This document shows, piece by piece, positions 19,016-29,392 of a stretch of DNA of 33,270 bases. Numbering within the stretch: the first letter of the stretch is position 1; the number at the start of each line of letters is the position of its first letter. This DNA is from an uncultured Bacteroidales bacterium (GTDB lineage Bacteria; Bacteroidota; Bacteroidia; Bacteroidales; VadinHA17). The DNA lies in assembly GCA_937871625.1 (NCBI GenBank), contig CALMRD010000041.1, positions 1 to 33,270 of the forward strand. Direction: 5' to 3'. Below the pieces are notes generated by a model, which did no database searches, was not told the DNA's origin, and saw nothing but the letters and a program-made list of their open reading frames with translations. A program made the translations under genes and the position numbers.

Positions 19016-20278
19016 CTAATCAATTTTCAGCTTAAGCAGCTCAACCCGTGTGGGGGTGCTCCGCAGTACTGTGAAGAGGTTAGTCCCCACACGTATGTGC
19101 TCCTGCTGCCGCGGGATGTTCCCGTGAACATAAAGGATAAGTCCTGCGAGAGTGGTATATTCATCACTCTCAGGCAGATTCAGGTCCAGTTCCTCATTGA
19201 GGTAGTCGATGTCCAGCCTGCCGGAGAGGACATACTCCTTCTCGTTTATCTTTTTTTCCACCAGGTCACTGGTGTCATGCTCGTCTTCAATGTCACCCAC
19301 TATCTCCTCGAGGACATCCTCAATGGTGACCACACCGGATGTGCCTCCGAACTCGTCAACGACCAGTGCAATACTTTTCTTGGCATCGGAGAGCATCCTT
19401 AGCACCTTGTTGGCGGTCATGGTCTCCGGCACCACGACCAGTTTTCTCATGCCTGATTCCAGATCCCCGGGTTCATTAAGAATATCCTTGAGTTCGTAAT
19501 AACCGACCATATTGTCAATGTTGTCGCGGTAGAGCAGTATCTTTGAATGGCCTGACTCAATGAACTGCTGCTTGAGTTCGTCGGGGCTTGACTCCAGGGG
19601 GAGGGCGACGATCTCCGTGCGGGGTACCATGCACTCACGGGCCTTCACTGATGAAAAGTCAAGCACATTCTGGAATATCCGCAGGCTGCTGCTCTCCTCG
19701 TCCTTCTCATCCTCAGTCTCCACCAGGTCATTGACGAAGTGATCGAGATCAATGCGGGTAAAGATCCGGTTCTCCTGCTCATTGCGCTCCGTACGGATGC
19801 CAAAGAAGAGCCTCATGAGGATGTTGGCAAGCCAAAGGGTGAATTTGCTGACGGGATAAAACAGATAATAGAAGAGGGCAGTGGGAATTGCAAACAGGTT
19901 CAGAAAGAAGTTGGGACTCAGTCTTATAACGGATTTGGGCAGGAAATCTCCGAGTACAAGTATTATGACTGCCGTAATGATAGTCTGGATCAGAAATATA
20001 ACAACTTCGGAGGGAATGATGTTCAACAGCCAGCGCTCGATCATGTCAGCAGCCAGCATGCTGAATACCACGGTGGCAATATTGACCCCGATGAGCATCG
20101 TGGAGATGTACTGGCCGGGATTGCGGGCAAAGACTGAGATAATACCTGATCCGAACTGCCCGTGCTTGCGGTCAAGCTCTATGCGCAGCTTGTTTGAGGC
20201 GACAAAAGCCAGCTCCATGGCCGAGAAGAAAGCGGCCAGCAGTATGGCAAAAGAGATGATCACCAGCGGGTTCATCAC
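19016..20278 (-). CDS. Hemolysin/CNNM family membrane protein (DUF21 + CBS pair + CorC_HlyC)
   Basis: 420 aa; N-terminal TM DUF21, ARECMVPRTEIVALP, CBS, VVDEFGGTSGVVTIEDVLEEIVGDIEDEHD. Confidence 0.92.
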   Translation of the reverse strand: MMNPLVIISFAILLAAFFSAMELAFVASNKLRIELDRKHGQFGSGIISVFARNPGQYISTMLIGVNIATVVFSMLAADMIERWLLNIIPSEVVIFLIQTIITAVIILVLGDFLPKSVIRLSPNFFLNLFAIPTALFYYLFYPVSKFTLWLANILMRLFFGIRTERNEQENRIFTRIDLDHFVNDLVETEDEKDEESSSLRIFQNVLDFSSVKARECMVPRTEIVALPLESSPDELKQQFIESGHSKILLYRDNIDNMVGYYELKDILNEPGDLESGMRKLVVVPETMTANKVLRMLSDAKKSIALVVDEFGGTSGVVTIEDVLEEIVGDIEDEHDTSDLVEKKINEKEYVLSGRLDIDYLNEELDLNLPESDEYTTLAGLILYVHGNIPRQQEHIRVGTNLFTVLRSTPTRVELLKLKID

Positions 20279-20284
20279 CCAAAG

Positions 20285-20467
20285 TTACATTTTTTTTCGC
20301 TGAGAGTCACGCAAGGCGGCAAGACCAAAAGCTCCCGCTGACATTACAATCCAGAGCCATGCGCCACGCAGGCCGTTATGGCTGATCTCGCGTATGGCAA
20401 TGCCAAGGCATGCCAGCCCGAGGATAGCCCATACTATCTCAATCAACAGAAGTGACTTTTTGCTCAT
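20285..20467 (-). CDS. Small two-TM hypothetical membrane protein
   Basis: 60 aa with two hydrophobic segments and charged ends; lies between lptC and the CNNM gene on the same strand, overlapping lptC by 29 nt. Confidence 0.6.
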   Translation of the reverse strand: MSKKSLLLIEIVWAILGLACLGIAIREISHNGLRGAWLWIVMSAGAFGLAALRDSQRKKM

Positions 20468-21017
20468 TCTCTACGTATATGGTAGCACTTACGTTCTTGA
20501 TCTTCCACTTGGAAAGCCGCGGGTCCGACTCGAATCCCGTCCCCATGATTATCTGATCCTTACCGGTGATACGGACGAACCTGTCAGACCAGACGCTCTC
20601 CCTGGGTTCGCTCCAGAAGAGCAGCTCAGTCTCAAGGATGTCACCATCGGTATTGACTGCCACCACGCTGTCACGCAGTTCCCACAGTTCATCCTTTTCG
20701 GTATACCGTGCATATTGCGCACGGATACTGGCCTGAGGCTCTGTTTTCTTGTCGTAGAAAAGCACCGTCAGTCCCTCGGGAAAGAGAGTGTAGGGCTGCT
20801 CATCGCCGGAAAACTGCTGTATCAGTGGTGTACGCACCAGCAGTGTAACCTTGCCGGAGTCGGAATACATGGTCTCGACGTCGCGGGCTGACAATGAGGG
20901 TAACTCCCTGATCTGAAGCTCCCTGACGGGCAGCTCTCTCTTCTCGCAGGAAGAAAGCAAAGCAGTCCCGGTAATCAGGACTGCTCCGACAAGTGAATAT
21001 GTTTTGCCTGCAGGCAT
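20439..21017 (-). CDS. lptC: LPS export ABC transporter periplasmic protein LptC (lipoprotein)
   Basis: 192 aa; lipobox-like LLSSC, repeated LptC-like TxxxxWxxR/DSVVAVNTDGDILETELLFWSE segments. Confidence 0.85.
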   Translation of the reverse strand: MPAGKTYSLVGAVLITGTALLSSCEKRELPVRELQIRELPSLSARDVETMYSDSGKVTLLVRTPLIQQFSGDEQPYTLFPEGLTVLFYDKKTEPQASIRAQYARYTEKDELWELRDSVVAVNTDGDILETELLFWSEPRESVWSDRFVRITGKDQIIMGTGFESDPRLSKWKIKNVSATIYVENEQKVTSVD

Positions 21018-21023
21018 GGGTGG

Positions 21024-22352
21024 TTACTCCCTCTTAAACCTTACTGTGGTCGACTCATTTATCCAGCCGCCCACCTGGTATGGAGCGCCCTCCTCCACGA
21101 GGCTCCTGAAGAATGCCTCCTCCTTTGTGGGGAAGAGTCTTGAATAGATGGCTATCCTCTCGTCTACCTGCTCCTTCAGTCCCGGATCAGTGTTCTTTGC
21201 ACGCGCAAGATAGTCGACCACAACCCAGTATACAGTCTGGTTTTCAAAGGTCTCGCCTATACGTGCTCCGGCATAAGCTTCCGCAATTATGAAGAGAGCA
21301 TAGCCATTGGTCGGGTCAAGCGAGTAGGCTGCCCTGGCAAAATCGCGTGCAGCCTGCTTACTGTCTGACGTCAGTTCGAGAGTGGCCAGCTTTGTCAGCA
21401 GACCTGATTTTACAATAAGGTCTGTCTCCAGCTCTACGGCTTCGGTATAATATTTTTCGGCCTCATTGTATTTTTTGCGGGCCACATTCATCTCCGCAAG
21501 CTGCGCTGCCGATGCTGCATTGGGCTCGCAGCGGTAGAGGTTGGTGGCTGCCTTGAAGTAGAGTTCGGAATCCCTGCATCCTGTCTCGGTAAGCAGTGAC
21601 AGCACCTTCTTCAGCATCGCCGTGTCAGATGGATTCTTTTCAACACCTTCAGCGAAGAGCGCCTCGATGCTTGAGCAGGTGGCGGCTCCGCTCGACCTGA
21701 AGACGGCATCTATGTTCTTCTTGGCGTCCAGATAACGACGGTCATCTGCTTTTCGCGCCAGCTGGCTGTCAACAACCTTCATCGCCTCCGAGTAGGCCTT
21801 GATGACAGCAGGAGAGTCGATGAGATCAAGCACAAAACACTTGGCAGTGATGGCCATATAAAGACTCGAATAGGTGTAGTCAAAGCTCTGAGGGGATGTC
21901 GCCATCACCCCGCTTATGATGTCATAACAATTCTTGGCGTATTCAGGGTCATTGCCGCCGAACTCATACAGTGCAAATGCCTTTCGCAGGTTATTGGACT
22001 CTCCCTCGTTGAAGTATTCCGTACGCTGGTCAAGTATCATCATCACAGTGTCAATATAGGCCTTGTCACCCGACTTGCGGAAGAAATCCTTGTACATCGT
22101 CTCACCCTTGATATAGGTATTCTTTGATGATCCGGGACAGTCGTTGTAGACCGGTCTCCAGAACTGGACAGCCATGTTGTAATCTTTGTTCTCGTAATAG
22201 GTTGAGTAAAGCGATGTGTTGCGCAGACACATTACGCTGTCCTCACCACTGCCGAAAGGAGTGCCTGTGTCAACACCCTTTTGCGCCTGAGAGGTAACTG
22301 AGATTGCTGCCAGAAGAGCTGCAGCAAGAGTCGCGATCAATGTTCTTTTCAT
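21024..22352 (-). CDS. Secreted tetratricopeptide-repeat protein
   Basis: 442 aa; signal peptide, TPR-like segments (NEAEKYYTEAVELETDLIVKSGLLTKLATLELTSDSKQAARDFARAAYSLDPTNGYALF). Confidence 0.82.
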   Translation of the reverse strand: MKRTLIATLAAALLAAISVTSQAQKGVDTGTPFGSGEDSVMCLRNTSLYSTYYENKDYNMAVQFWRPVYNDCPGSSKNTYIKGETMYKDFFRKSGDKAYIDTVMMILDQRTEYFNEGESNNLRKAFALYEFGGNDPEYAKNCYDIISGVMATSPQSFDYTYSSLYMAITAKCFVLDLIDSPAVIKAYSEAMKVVDSQLARKADDRRYLDAKKNIDAVFRSSGAATCSSIEALFAEGVEKNPSDTAMLKKVLSLLTETGCRDSELYFKAATNLYRCEPNAASAAQLAEMNVARKKYNEAEKYYTEAVELETDLIVKSGLLTKLATLELTSDSKQAARDFARAAYSLDPTNGYALFIIAEAYAGARIGETFENQTVYWVVVDYLARAKNTDPGLKEQVDERIAIYSRLFPTKEEAFFRSLVEEGAPYQVGGWINESTTVRFKRE

Positions 22353-22367
22353 CTCTTTCTAAAATTG

Positions 22368-23651
22368 TTATTCATATTTCGCTTTCAGGAACCAGTAGTC
22401 AAACAGGTTGAGACTGGCCCCGACCGTTATCATTGTCTCCCTGACCATGCTGTCATCGATGTTGCCCCTGGATGACATGTCCACGAAGAGGGAAATCCTG
22501 GATCTCGATCTTCTCATCGGTATGCCAGCTCCAAAAGTTATGCCGTATTCGTTGAGCCTGTCATCTTCAAACAGAGTATAACTCTCACCGTAACGGCAGC
22601 CTATGCGATATTCAAGCCGATCAAAAAAATTGTAGATGGAGTATTTGTCAGGGATATACTCAGCCCCTGCATGCAGAGAGATGGCATCCCTGTATGTTCC
22701 GTAGGTGTCGGGAAGGGATGCCTCCGTCCACTTCGAGTATACAATGTCAGCACCTGCAGTGAACTTGTCAGTTTTTCCGACTGCTATCCCTGCCCTTATT
22801 GTTGCAGGCAGCCGGCTGGTGGTGGTGCCGCTGGCCTGGTAAAGAGTGTCGGAGGAGAGAAGCGAGGTCTGGTAACTGGAATACCTGAAGATGATATCAT
22901 CGGTGCTGGTCTTAAGACTGAATGAGGGGGTAAAGTTGAAGCCGCCATTCACATACCATTTGTCGGGCAACGGCACCATCACCTGCATTGAGGCTTCAAG
23001 ACCTATCCCGTTCATGGTAATACTGCTCTGCTTCCTTGTATTAAAATAGTTGTTGTCAGAGGTGAATATGAAGTCGTTAAGCCGCATGACATCACCGAAT
23101 ATCAGGAACATGTTCACCCCGGCGGAGAGATACCTGAGAGGGGAGTATCCGGCCCCGAGCAATACCTTTTGATACCCGCCGGTACCCATATGGTGTTCAT
23201 ACAGATCGCCGGCAACACCGCCGGTTGAAGTCTCTCCCCCGATGTTGTAGAAAGCGTTGGAATAGGGCACAATGGCAGCCGCAACTCCCAGTCCCTTCGT
23301 CACCGGGAATCCCAGCATCAGGTGGGAGAAGCTGAGGTCCTGGGAATAGTATGTCAGATCATCCTCATCCAGCTTCACCACACCGTAATCGAGACCGAAG
23401 TCAAAGAGGAATGATGCGGTGTCTATGCTGCTGTATGACGCCGGTGTGAGGTAGTTGAGCGTGAGATTATCCCTGAGGCCGCTGCTGATGCCTCCCATGG
23501 CACGGCTCCTGAATGTTCCCTGCTGTTCCATGTTGCCGATGCCGTACCTGGCAAAGGGAGAATATACTTTTTTCTGGGCTGCCGCTCCTGAGGTCAGGAG
23601 AGCTAAAAGGCATATCAGGATAAATCTTCCGGTTCTATACATTAGTGTCAA
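22368..23651 (-). CDS. Outer-membrane beta-barrel protein (FadL/PorV-like architecture)
   Basis: 427 aa; signal peptide, 'SPFARYGIGN…GTFRSRAMGGISSGLRD' start, amphipathic strands to the C-terminus. Confidence 0.8.
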   Translation of the reverse strand: MTLMYRTGRFILICLLALLTSGAAAQKKVYSPFARYGIGNMEQQGTFRSRAMGGISSGLRDNLTLNYLTPASYSSIDTASFLFDFGLDYGVVKLDEDDLTYYSQDLSFSHLMLGFPVTKGLGVAAAIVPYSNAFYNIGGETSTGGVAGDLYEHHMGTGGYQKVLLGAGYSPLRYLSAGVNMFLIFGDVMRLNDFIFTSDNNYFNTRKQSSITMNGIGLEASMQVMVPLPDKWYVNGGFNFTPSFSLKTSTDDIIFRYSSYQTSLLSSDTLYQASGTTTSRLPATIRAGIAVGKTDKFTAGADIVYSKWTEASLPDTYGTYRDAISLHAGAEYIPDKYSIYNFFDRLEYRIGCRYGESYTLFEDDRLNEYGITFGAGIPMRRSRSRISLFVDMSSRGNIDDSMVRETMITVGASLNLFDYWFLKAKYE

Positions 23652-24354
23652 GTAAAAAGTTCAATCCCTCAGCCACAAGATCCGGGTACAAAAACATCTT
23701 TTTGCCGCTCCGTGACATGAGCATCATGCCATCGCCTCCCGTGATCACAGTGACGAGCCTGGGGTGCTTTTCTTCGAATGTGCGAATATACTCATTTATT
23801 TCATATACGATCCCCGTGAGGACGCCACCGGCTATGGCATCTTCCGTTGTCCTGCCCGGGAATGAGAACCCGCTGCGATAACTTACCAGTGGCAGGCGGC
23901 CGGTGAACTCATGCAGGGCCCTGAACCTCATGGCCAGTCCGGGAGAGATGCTGCCGCCACGGTACGCCCCTCCGCTTACAAGATCGAGGGTCAGGGCACT
24001 GCCGGCATCAATGACCAATATGTCAGACCCCGGGTGATGTGCCAGAGCACCTGCAGCAGCAGCAGGACGGTCGACACCCAGCGATGCAGGAGTGTCATAG
24101 TCTATCACAAAGGGGTAGTGCGACTGCCATGTGAGGTGATGGACCCTGCTGATGTTTCTGCCGAGATAGGCGAGCAGCTCAGATGGGTCGTCACGTACGC
24201 TTGAGACGATGGCACCGTCAATCAGCGTGCTGCCGGCAAACATGGCGACAGCCTCCGGGTTATCTGACAGAAGTCGCTCTTTCCTGACAAGCATGTTGCC
24301 ATCAAAGAGAGTCGCCTTGGTGCCTGTATTGCCGATGTCGATTACAAGATTCAC
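23635..24354 (-). CDS. coaX: Type III pantothenate kinase
   Basis: 239 aa; NLVIDIGNTGTKATLF, VDRPAAAAGA, LVIDAGSALTLDLV, GGSISPGLAMRFRAL. Confidence 0.95.
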   Translation of the reverse strand: MNLVIDIGNTGTKATLFDGNMLVRKERLLSDNPEAVAMFAGSTLIDGAIVSSVRDDPSELLAYLGRNISRVHHLTWQSHYPFVIDYDTPASLGVDRPAAAAGALAHHPGSDILVIDAGSALTLDLVSGGAYRGGSISPGLAMRFRALHEFTGRLPLVSYRSGFSFPGRTTEDAIAGGVLTGIVYEINEYIRTFEEKHPRLVTVITGGDGMMLMSRSGKKMFLYPDLVAEGLNFLLDTNV

Positions 24355-27300
24355 TGACCTTCCTCCTGTTTTATTGTTGATGTGTGCCAGGAGAGGATCT
24401 TGCCAAAGAGCGCTATCGCCTGCGAGACGGAAGTCACACCCCTGACGGTGAGGCTGAGCTTGCCATTGCCCTGCTTCACGGTCATGCTGCCCTGTTTCCT
24501 GTTGACATAGTTCATTACCGAGATGAAGAGAGGATCATTATAAAACTGTGACGTCCGGTCTGTCACAAAGTTAGCAATCATTGTGCCGTTTTTCAATATT
24601 ACTCTCTCAATGCCGATACCTGATGAGATCCACTTGAGCCTTACAATATCCAGCAGTGCCAGTGCAGGAGAGGGAGGAGGTCCGAACCTGTCGGTAAGAT
24701 GTGCTTCAAAGGCTGCCAGCGCGGTCTCGTCCCTGATATCGTTAAGCTCCTTGTAAAGCCTGATGCGCTCCGGTATGTTTGACACATATTCATCAGGGAA
24801 CATTATCTCGAGGTCGGTATCAACCGTCACGTCAGCCACGAACTGCCTGGTGCCGATGCCCTTCTCCGGCTCACGTTTGTCAGCCGCAGCAGGGAAGAGA
24901 TCACCGAACTCTTCGTCCTTCAGCTCTCTTACAGCCTCCTCCAGGATCTTCTGATAGGTTTCGTATCCCACCTCGGCAATGAAGCCGCTCTGCTCTCCGC
25001 CAAGCAGGTTACCGGCCCCGCGTATGTCAAGGTCCTGGAGGGCAATGTTAAATCCGCTGCCCAGCTCGTAGTTCTCCTCGATGGCCCTTAGTCTCTTCCT
25101 GGCTTCACCGGTGAGCATGGAGAGGGGAGGCGTGAGGAGATAGCAGAAAGCCTTCTTATTGGAACGGCCAACCCTGCCGCGCAGCTGGTGCAGCTCAGAG
25201 AGTCCGAACTTATGGGCGTCATTTATGAAAATGGTATTCGCGTTGGGGATGTCGAGGCCCGATTCTATGATAGTGGTTGCCAGGAGTACATCATAGTCGC
25301 CCCTGACGAAGTCAAACATCACGTTTTCTATCTCCTGCCCCTCCATGCGCCCGTGCACTACCGCTGTCTTTACCTCCGGGCATATACGGTTGATGGTGGC
25401 CTTTACCTCCATGATGTTCTCTATCCTGTTGTTGATAAAGAATACCTGGCCGTTGCGGCTCACCTCGTAGACGATTCCCTCACGGATGATATCATCATTG
25501 AAGCCGTGCAGCTCGGTGATGATCGGCATCCTGTTCGGAGGCGGTGTCGTTATTATTGAGAGATCACGCGCGCCCATGAGAGAGAACTGCAGGGTGCGGG
25601 GGATGGGGGTGGCGGTCATGGTCAGGGTGTCAACGCCTGCCCTCAGGCTCTTCAGCCTCTCCTTCACTGCCACACCGAAACGCTGCTCCTCATCAATAAT
25701 CAGCAGACCCAGATCCCTGAACCTGACCTCCTTGCCTGTAAGCTTGTGTGTTCCTACGATGATGTCTATCTCACCGTCAGCCAGCTGTTTCAATATCTGC
25801 TTCTGCTCGGCAGGCTTACGATGCCTGCTGATGTAATCAACACGTACCGGGAAGTTCTCGAAGCGTGAGGTGAAGGTCCTGTAATGCTGAAGAGCAAGTA
25901 TTGTCGTCGGAACAAGCAGGGCTGTCTGCTTGCCGTCGGTGGCAGCCTTGAAGGCGGCCCTGACGGCCACCTCCGTCTTGCCGAACCCCACGTCGCCGCA
26001 CACCAGCCGGTCCATGGGCACCGGTGCCTCCATATCCTCCTTGACGGCAACGGTGCTGGCAAGCTGGTCTGGAGTATCTTCCCAGATGAACGAAGCCTCA
26101 AGCTCCCTCTGGAGATAAGAGTCAGGGGAGAAGGCAAAGCCGCCGGAAGCCTTCCTTTTGGCGTAGAGTTTGATGAGGTCACGGGCTATATCCTTGACCT
26201 TCTTCTTTGTCGCCTGCTTCATCTTCTGCCAGGTGCCGGTGCCCAGCTTGTTGATGCGTGGCGGAGTGTCATCCCTGCCCTTGTACTTCGAGATACGATG
26301 CAGTGCATGGATGCCCACAAACAGTATGTCATTGTCGCGGAAGACCAGCTTGATGGCTTCCTGTAAACGCCCGTTGACCTCTATCTTCTCCAGTCCCCCG
26401 AAACGTCCGATACCATGATCGGAATGAACAACATAATCCCCCGGATTGAGATCGGTGAGCTCCCTGATGGTCATGCTGTCACGTCGGGTGAAGAACCCTT
26501 TTATACGGAACTTGTGATAGCGGTCAAATATCTGATGATCAGTGTATACAGCTATCCTGAGATCGTGATCGGTAAAACCATTGTGAAGGTTGAGGAGCAG
26601 TGGAGTAAACTCAGCTGACGGGTCCGTCTCCGCAAAGATATCCTTCAGCCTCTGTTCCTGAATCTCACTCTCCGAGATGATATAGTTGCGGTAGCCCTCC
26701 TGCACGTTTGAGACCAGCTTTGAGGTCAGCAGCTGGAAGTTCTTATTGAAAGAGGGTTGCGGCTCAGTGTGAAATATGACTGTGGCCGCTTCTCCGGAAG
26801 GCCTTCCCCTGCCGAAAAATATCTGCCTGTGCTGTGAACAGAGCTCTTCAAGATGACGCCCGGTGATGATGATGTCTCTCCGGTCGCTTATCTCCCCCTT
26901 ACTGCTGCGGGTGTGTGCCTGCGACCAGATGGCATCGGTCTTTTCAATGATGAAATCGAAATTGTCACTCCAGATAATGGATGACGGAGCTATGAAATCG
27001 ATGAAGCTGTCGTTGCTCTCGGTAAAGGCCAGCTCCCGGATATCGGGAATGACCTGTATCTCATCATGGATCTGAAGAGAGAGCTGGTCATCAGGATTGA
27101 ACGACCGGACAGAGTCGACCTCCTCACCGAAGAAGTCGATACGGAAAGGCTTGTCTGCTGCATATGAGAAGAGGTCAATGATACTTCCCCTGACGGAATA
27201 GTGCCCCGGTTCATAGACGAATTCGGTCCTGGTGAAACCGTACTCCCGAAGCACCTCCTCGAGGAACTCAGTGGAGAGCCTGGCTCCCTTTTTAATTGAG

Positions 27301-27731
27301 AAGGTGTTTTTTCTGAGGTTGCTCCTGCTGACGACCTTCTCCATTACCGACTCGGGATAGGTAACGATGATGCATTTCCTCTTACCGGAGCTGAGGAAGT
27401 TAAGAACCTCGGTCCTGAGAATGATGTTTGCCGGCTCCGTCTGGTCATACATCACAGACCTTTTATATGAGCCCGGGAAGAAGAAGATATTGTCATCACC
27501 CAGAAGTGCGGTGAGGTCGTTGTAGAAGTAGGCAGCATCCTCTTTCTCGGGAAGCAGCACCACGTGGGTGGTGGGCTGCTGCGACAGGGCGCCGGCCATA
27601 ACCACTGCCCTCGATGAACCGGTGAGACCGTTGATCATCACCGGCTCATTGCTGTCACCGGCGAGCAACTCCTTCAGCTTTCTGAAGGAGGGGTGCTGAC
27701 TGTATATTTCTCTGAAGACGGTGCTGGCCAT
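24351..27731 (-). CDS. mfd: Transcription-repair coupling factor
   Basis: UvrB-like N-terminus, CarD/RID (GDYVVHSDHGIGRFGG), helicase motifs GDVGFGKTEVAVRAAF, DEEQRFGV, TMTATPIPRTL. ATG at 27731 (MASTVFREIY) preferred because a promoter lies inside the longer ORF-track start (27779). Confidence 0.96.
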   Translation of the reverse strand: MASTVFREIYSQHPSFRKLKELLAGDSNEPVMINGLTGSSRAVVMAGALSQQPTTHVVLLPEKEDAAYFYNDLTALLGDDNIFFFPGSYKRSVMYDQTEPANIILRTEVLNFLSSGKRKCIIVTYPESVMEKVVSRSNLRKNTFSIKKGARLSTEFLEEVLREYGFTRTEFVYEPGHYSVRGSIIDLFSYAADKPFRIDFFGEEVDSVRSFNPDDQLSLQIHDEIQVIPDIRELAFTESNDSFIDFIAPSSIIWSDNFDFIIEKTDAIWSQAHTRSSKGEISDRRDIIITGRHLEELCSQHRQIFFGRGRPSGEAATVIFHTEPQPSFNKNFQLLTSKLVSNVQEGYRNYIISESEIQEQRLKDIFAETDPSAEFTPLLLNLHNGFTDHDLRIAVYTDHQIFDRYHKFRIKGFFTRRDSMTIRELTDLNPGDYVVHSDHGIGRFGGLEKIEVNGRLQEAIKLVFRDNDILFVGIHALHRISKYKGRDDTPPRINKLGTGTWQKMKQATKKKVKDIARDLIKLYAKRKASGGFAFSPDSYLQRELEASFIWEDTPDQLASTVAVKEDMEAPVPMDRLVCGDVGFGKTEVAVRAAFKAATDGKQTALLVPTTILALQHYRTFTSRFENFPVRVDYISRHRKPAEQKQILKQLADGEIDIIVGTHKLTGKEVRFRDLGLLIIDEEQRFGVAVKERLKSLRAGVDTLTMTATPIPRTLQFSLMGARDLSIITTPPPNRMPIITELHGFNDDIIREGIVYEVSRNGQVFFINNRIENIMEVKATINRICPEVKTAVVHGRMEGQEIENVMFDFVRGDYDVLLATTIIESGLDIPNANTIFINDAHKFGLSELHQLRGRVGRSNKKAFCYLLTPPLSMLTGEARKRLRAIEENYELGSGFNIALQDLDIRGAGNLLGGEQSGFIAEVGYETYQKILEEAVRELKDEEFGDLFPAAADKREPEKGIGTRQFVADVTVDTDLEIMFPDEYVSNIPERIRLYKELNDIRDETALAAFEAHLTDRFGPPPSPALALLDIVRLKWISSGIGIERVILKNGTMIANFVTDRTSQFYNDPLFISVMNYVNRKQGSMTVKQGNGKLSLTVRGVTSVSQAIALFGKILSWHTSTIKQEEGQ

Positions 27732-27749
27732 TGAATCTGTTTGCGGCAA

Positions 27750-27780
27750 CAAAATTAGCAAACAGAGCGGTCTCCGCAAA
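27750..27780 (-). promoter_or_regulatory. Bacteroidetes sigma-A-type promoter for mfd: TTTG-N19-TAATTTTG
   Basis: On the minus strand TTTG (27780-27777), 19-nt spacer, TAATTTTG (27757-27750); fits TTTG-N19-21-TAnnTTTG. Confidence 0.75.
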
Positions 27781-27813
27781 GGAAAAGATTCGCACGTACC
27801 ATGGGGCTGATCC

Positions 27814-28818
27814 TTAGCAGCACAATCCGATGAGCTGCTTCACCATCTCCGTGGATCCGCAGTAGAAGGGAGAGCGCTGGTGGAGCGACTCCGGCGGGAT
27901 GGCCATAATCCTCCTCATGCCGTCAGTTGCCAGTCCTCCTGCCTGCTCGATGATGAATGAGACAGGATTGCATTCGTAGACCAGCCTCAACTTCCCGGAG
28001 GGATAGCTGATCGATGGGGGATAGAGGAAGATGCCTCCGGTGAGCAGGTTACGGTGGACATCCGATACCAGTGAGCCGATGTACCTGGAGATATAGGGAC
28101 GCCCTGAAGCAGGGTCATTCTCCTGGCAGTATTTGATGTATCTCTTAACCCCGTCAGGAAATTTGATATAGTTACCCTCGTTGACTGAATATATTCTGCC
28201 TGCCAGTGGAGTCCTGATATTCGGATGTGAGAGACAGAACTCCCCGATGGTCGGATCCAGGGTGAAGCCGTTGACGCCGTTGCCGGTAGTGTATACCAGC
28301 ATGGTTGAGGAGCCGTAGATGACATATCCGGCTGCCACCTGCCGTATGCCTTCCTGCAGGAAGTCCTCCAGGCCTGCCTCAGCCTCGCGCTCGCTTACAC
28401 GCCTGTAAATAGAGAAGATAGAGCCGACGGATACATTAACGTCTATATTTGATGAGCCGTCAAGCGGATCCATGCAGACAACATACTTCCCCCGTCGTGA
28501 CAGCTCCTCCGTGAAGATAACCTCATTCTGATTCTCCTCGGAGGCCACACCGCAGCACTCCCCGGAGGCTTTCAGGGCATCAATGAATACCTCATCGGCA
28601 TAGCGGTCCAGCTTCTGCTGCTCCTCACCCTGGGGATTCTCGCCGCCTGAGCGCCCGAGGATCTCTACCAGCCCCGCCTTACGGATCTTCGCGTTGACCA
28701 TCTTTGCTGCCGTGCCGATGTGATGAAGCAGGCTGGAGAGCTCACCGCGCGCATAGGGGAAATCCTTCTGTCTCCGGATGATGAAGTCATTCAGGCTGAT
28801 GATGTCATAGCTTGGCAT
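27814..28818 (-). CDS. fbp: Class 1 fructose-1,6-bisphosphatase
   Basis: 334 aa; [30 protein letters not shown]-like [34 protein letters not shown]. Confidence 0.96.
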   Translation of the reverse strand: MPSYDIISLNDFIIRRQKDFPYARGELSSLLHHIGTAAKMVNAKIRKAGLVEILGRSGGENPQGEEQQKLDRYADEVFIDALKASGECCGVASEENQNEVIFTEELSRRGKYVVCMDPLDGSSNIDVNVSVGSIFSIYRRVSEREAEAGLEDFLQEGIRQVAAGYVIYGSSTMLVYTTGNGVNGFTLDPTIGEFCLSHPNIRTPLAGRIYSVNEGNYIKFPDGVKRYIKYCQENDPASGRPYISRYIGSLVSDVHRNLLTGGIFLYPPSISYPSGKLRLVYECNPVSFIIEQAGGLATDGMRRIMAIPPESLHQRSPFYCGSTEMVKQLIGLCC

Positions 28819-28844
28819 GGCAGATTGTATTATTATGCGGATGG

Positions 28845-29381
28845 TCAGTTGAGGTCAGCCCTGAAGGCTGCCCGGTAGGCGTATACCTTTCCGAGGTTGT
28901 TGTAAAGCTCATAGCCGAAGGTAACTGATTTGGCTCTCTTATGCAAACTGTTTGCAGAAGGAAAGTAGTACCAGTCTTCAGTAAATGAGAGTTTGCCGAT
29001 CAGAGACCTGTCACCGCCGAAATCATGCTCTATCTCCCTTACGTCGTCAGCGGATAGCACCTCTCCGTTGTGATAGTCATAAGCCGTTAGCGTGCCGTCA
29101 TATATTAGTTCGAAGATCCTGTCTACAAAATCTGCCCCCTGGTAACCGGCAACTTTCTCCATCTCCCAGGGATCACCTTCGGGATCAGGTTTTATTATCA
29201 CCTCGGTGACGATGTCACTGGCTATCAGGATGGCACCGGCGGGTAACGAGTCACTGCCGGCAATTGATGTGACAGATGTGCCTGCAGGTCCCGATGCAGC
29301 TTCCCTCTTCGACTCCCGTCCGCCCTCATTGCATGAAATCGTGAGCAGTATCATCAAAAGTGATGCGACGGTTGTTCTCAT
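28845..29381 (-). CDS. Hypothetical lipoprotein
   Basis: 178 aa; signal peptide with lipobox-like LTISC; no family recognised. Confidence 0.65.
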   Translation of the reverse strand: MRTTVASLLMILLTISCNEGGRESKREAASGPAGTSVTSIAGSDSLPAGAILIASDIVTEVIIKPDPEGDPWEMEKVAGYQGADFVDRIFELIYDGTLTAYDYHNGEVLSADDVREIEHDFGGDRSLIGKLSFTEDWYYFPSANSLHKRAKSVTFGYELYNNLGKVYAYRAAFRADLN

Positions 29382-29392
29382 GCTGGTTGTTT

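Noticed and set aside
18908-19402. 164-aa plus-strand ORF opposite the CNNM gene
   Set aside because: Mostly antisense to the CorC_HlyC/CBS coding region; no independent support.
25884-26366. 160-aa plus-strand ORF inside mfd (and similar ones at 25486, 25188)
   Set aside because: Antisense to Mfd helicase motifs; shadow ORFs.
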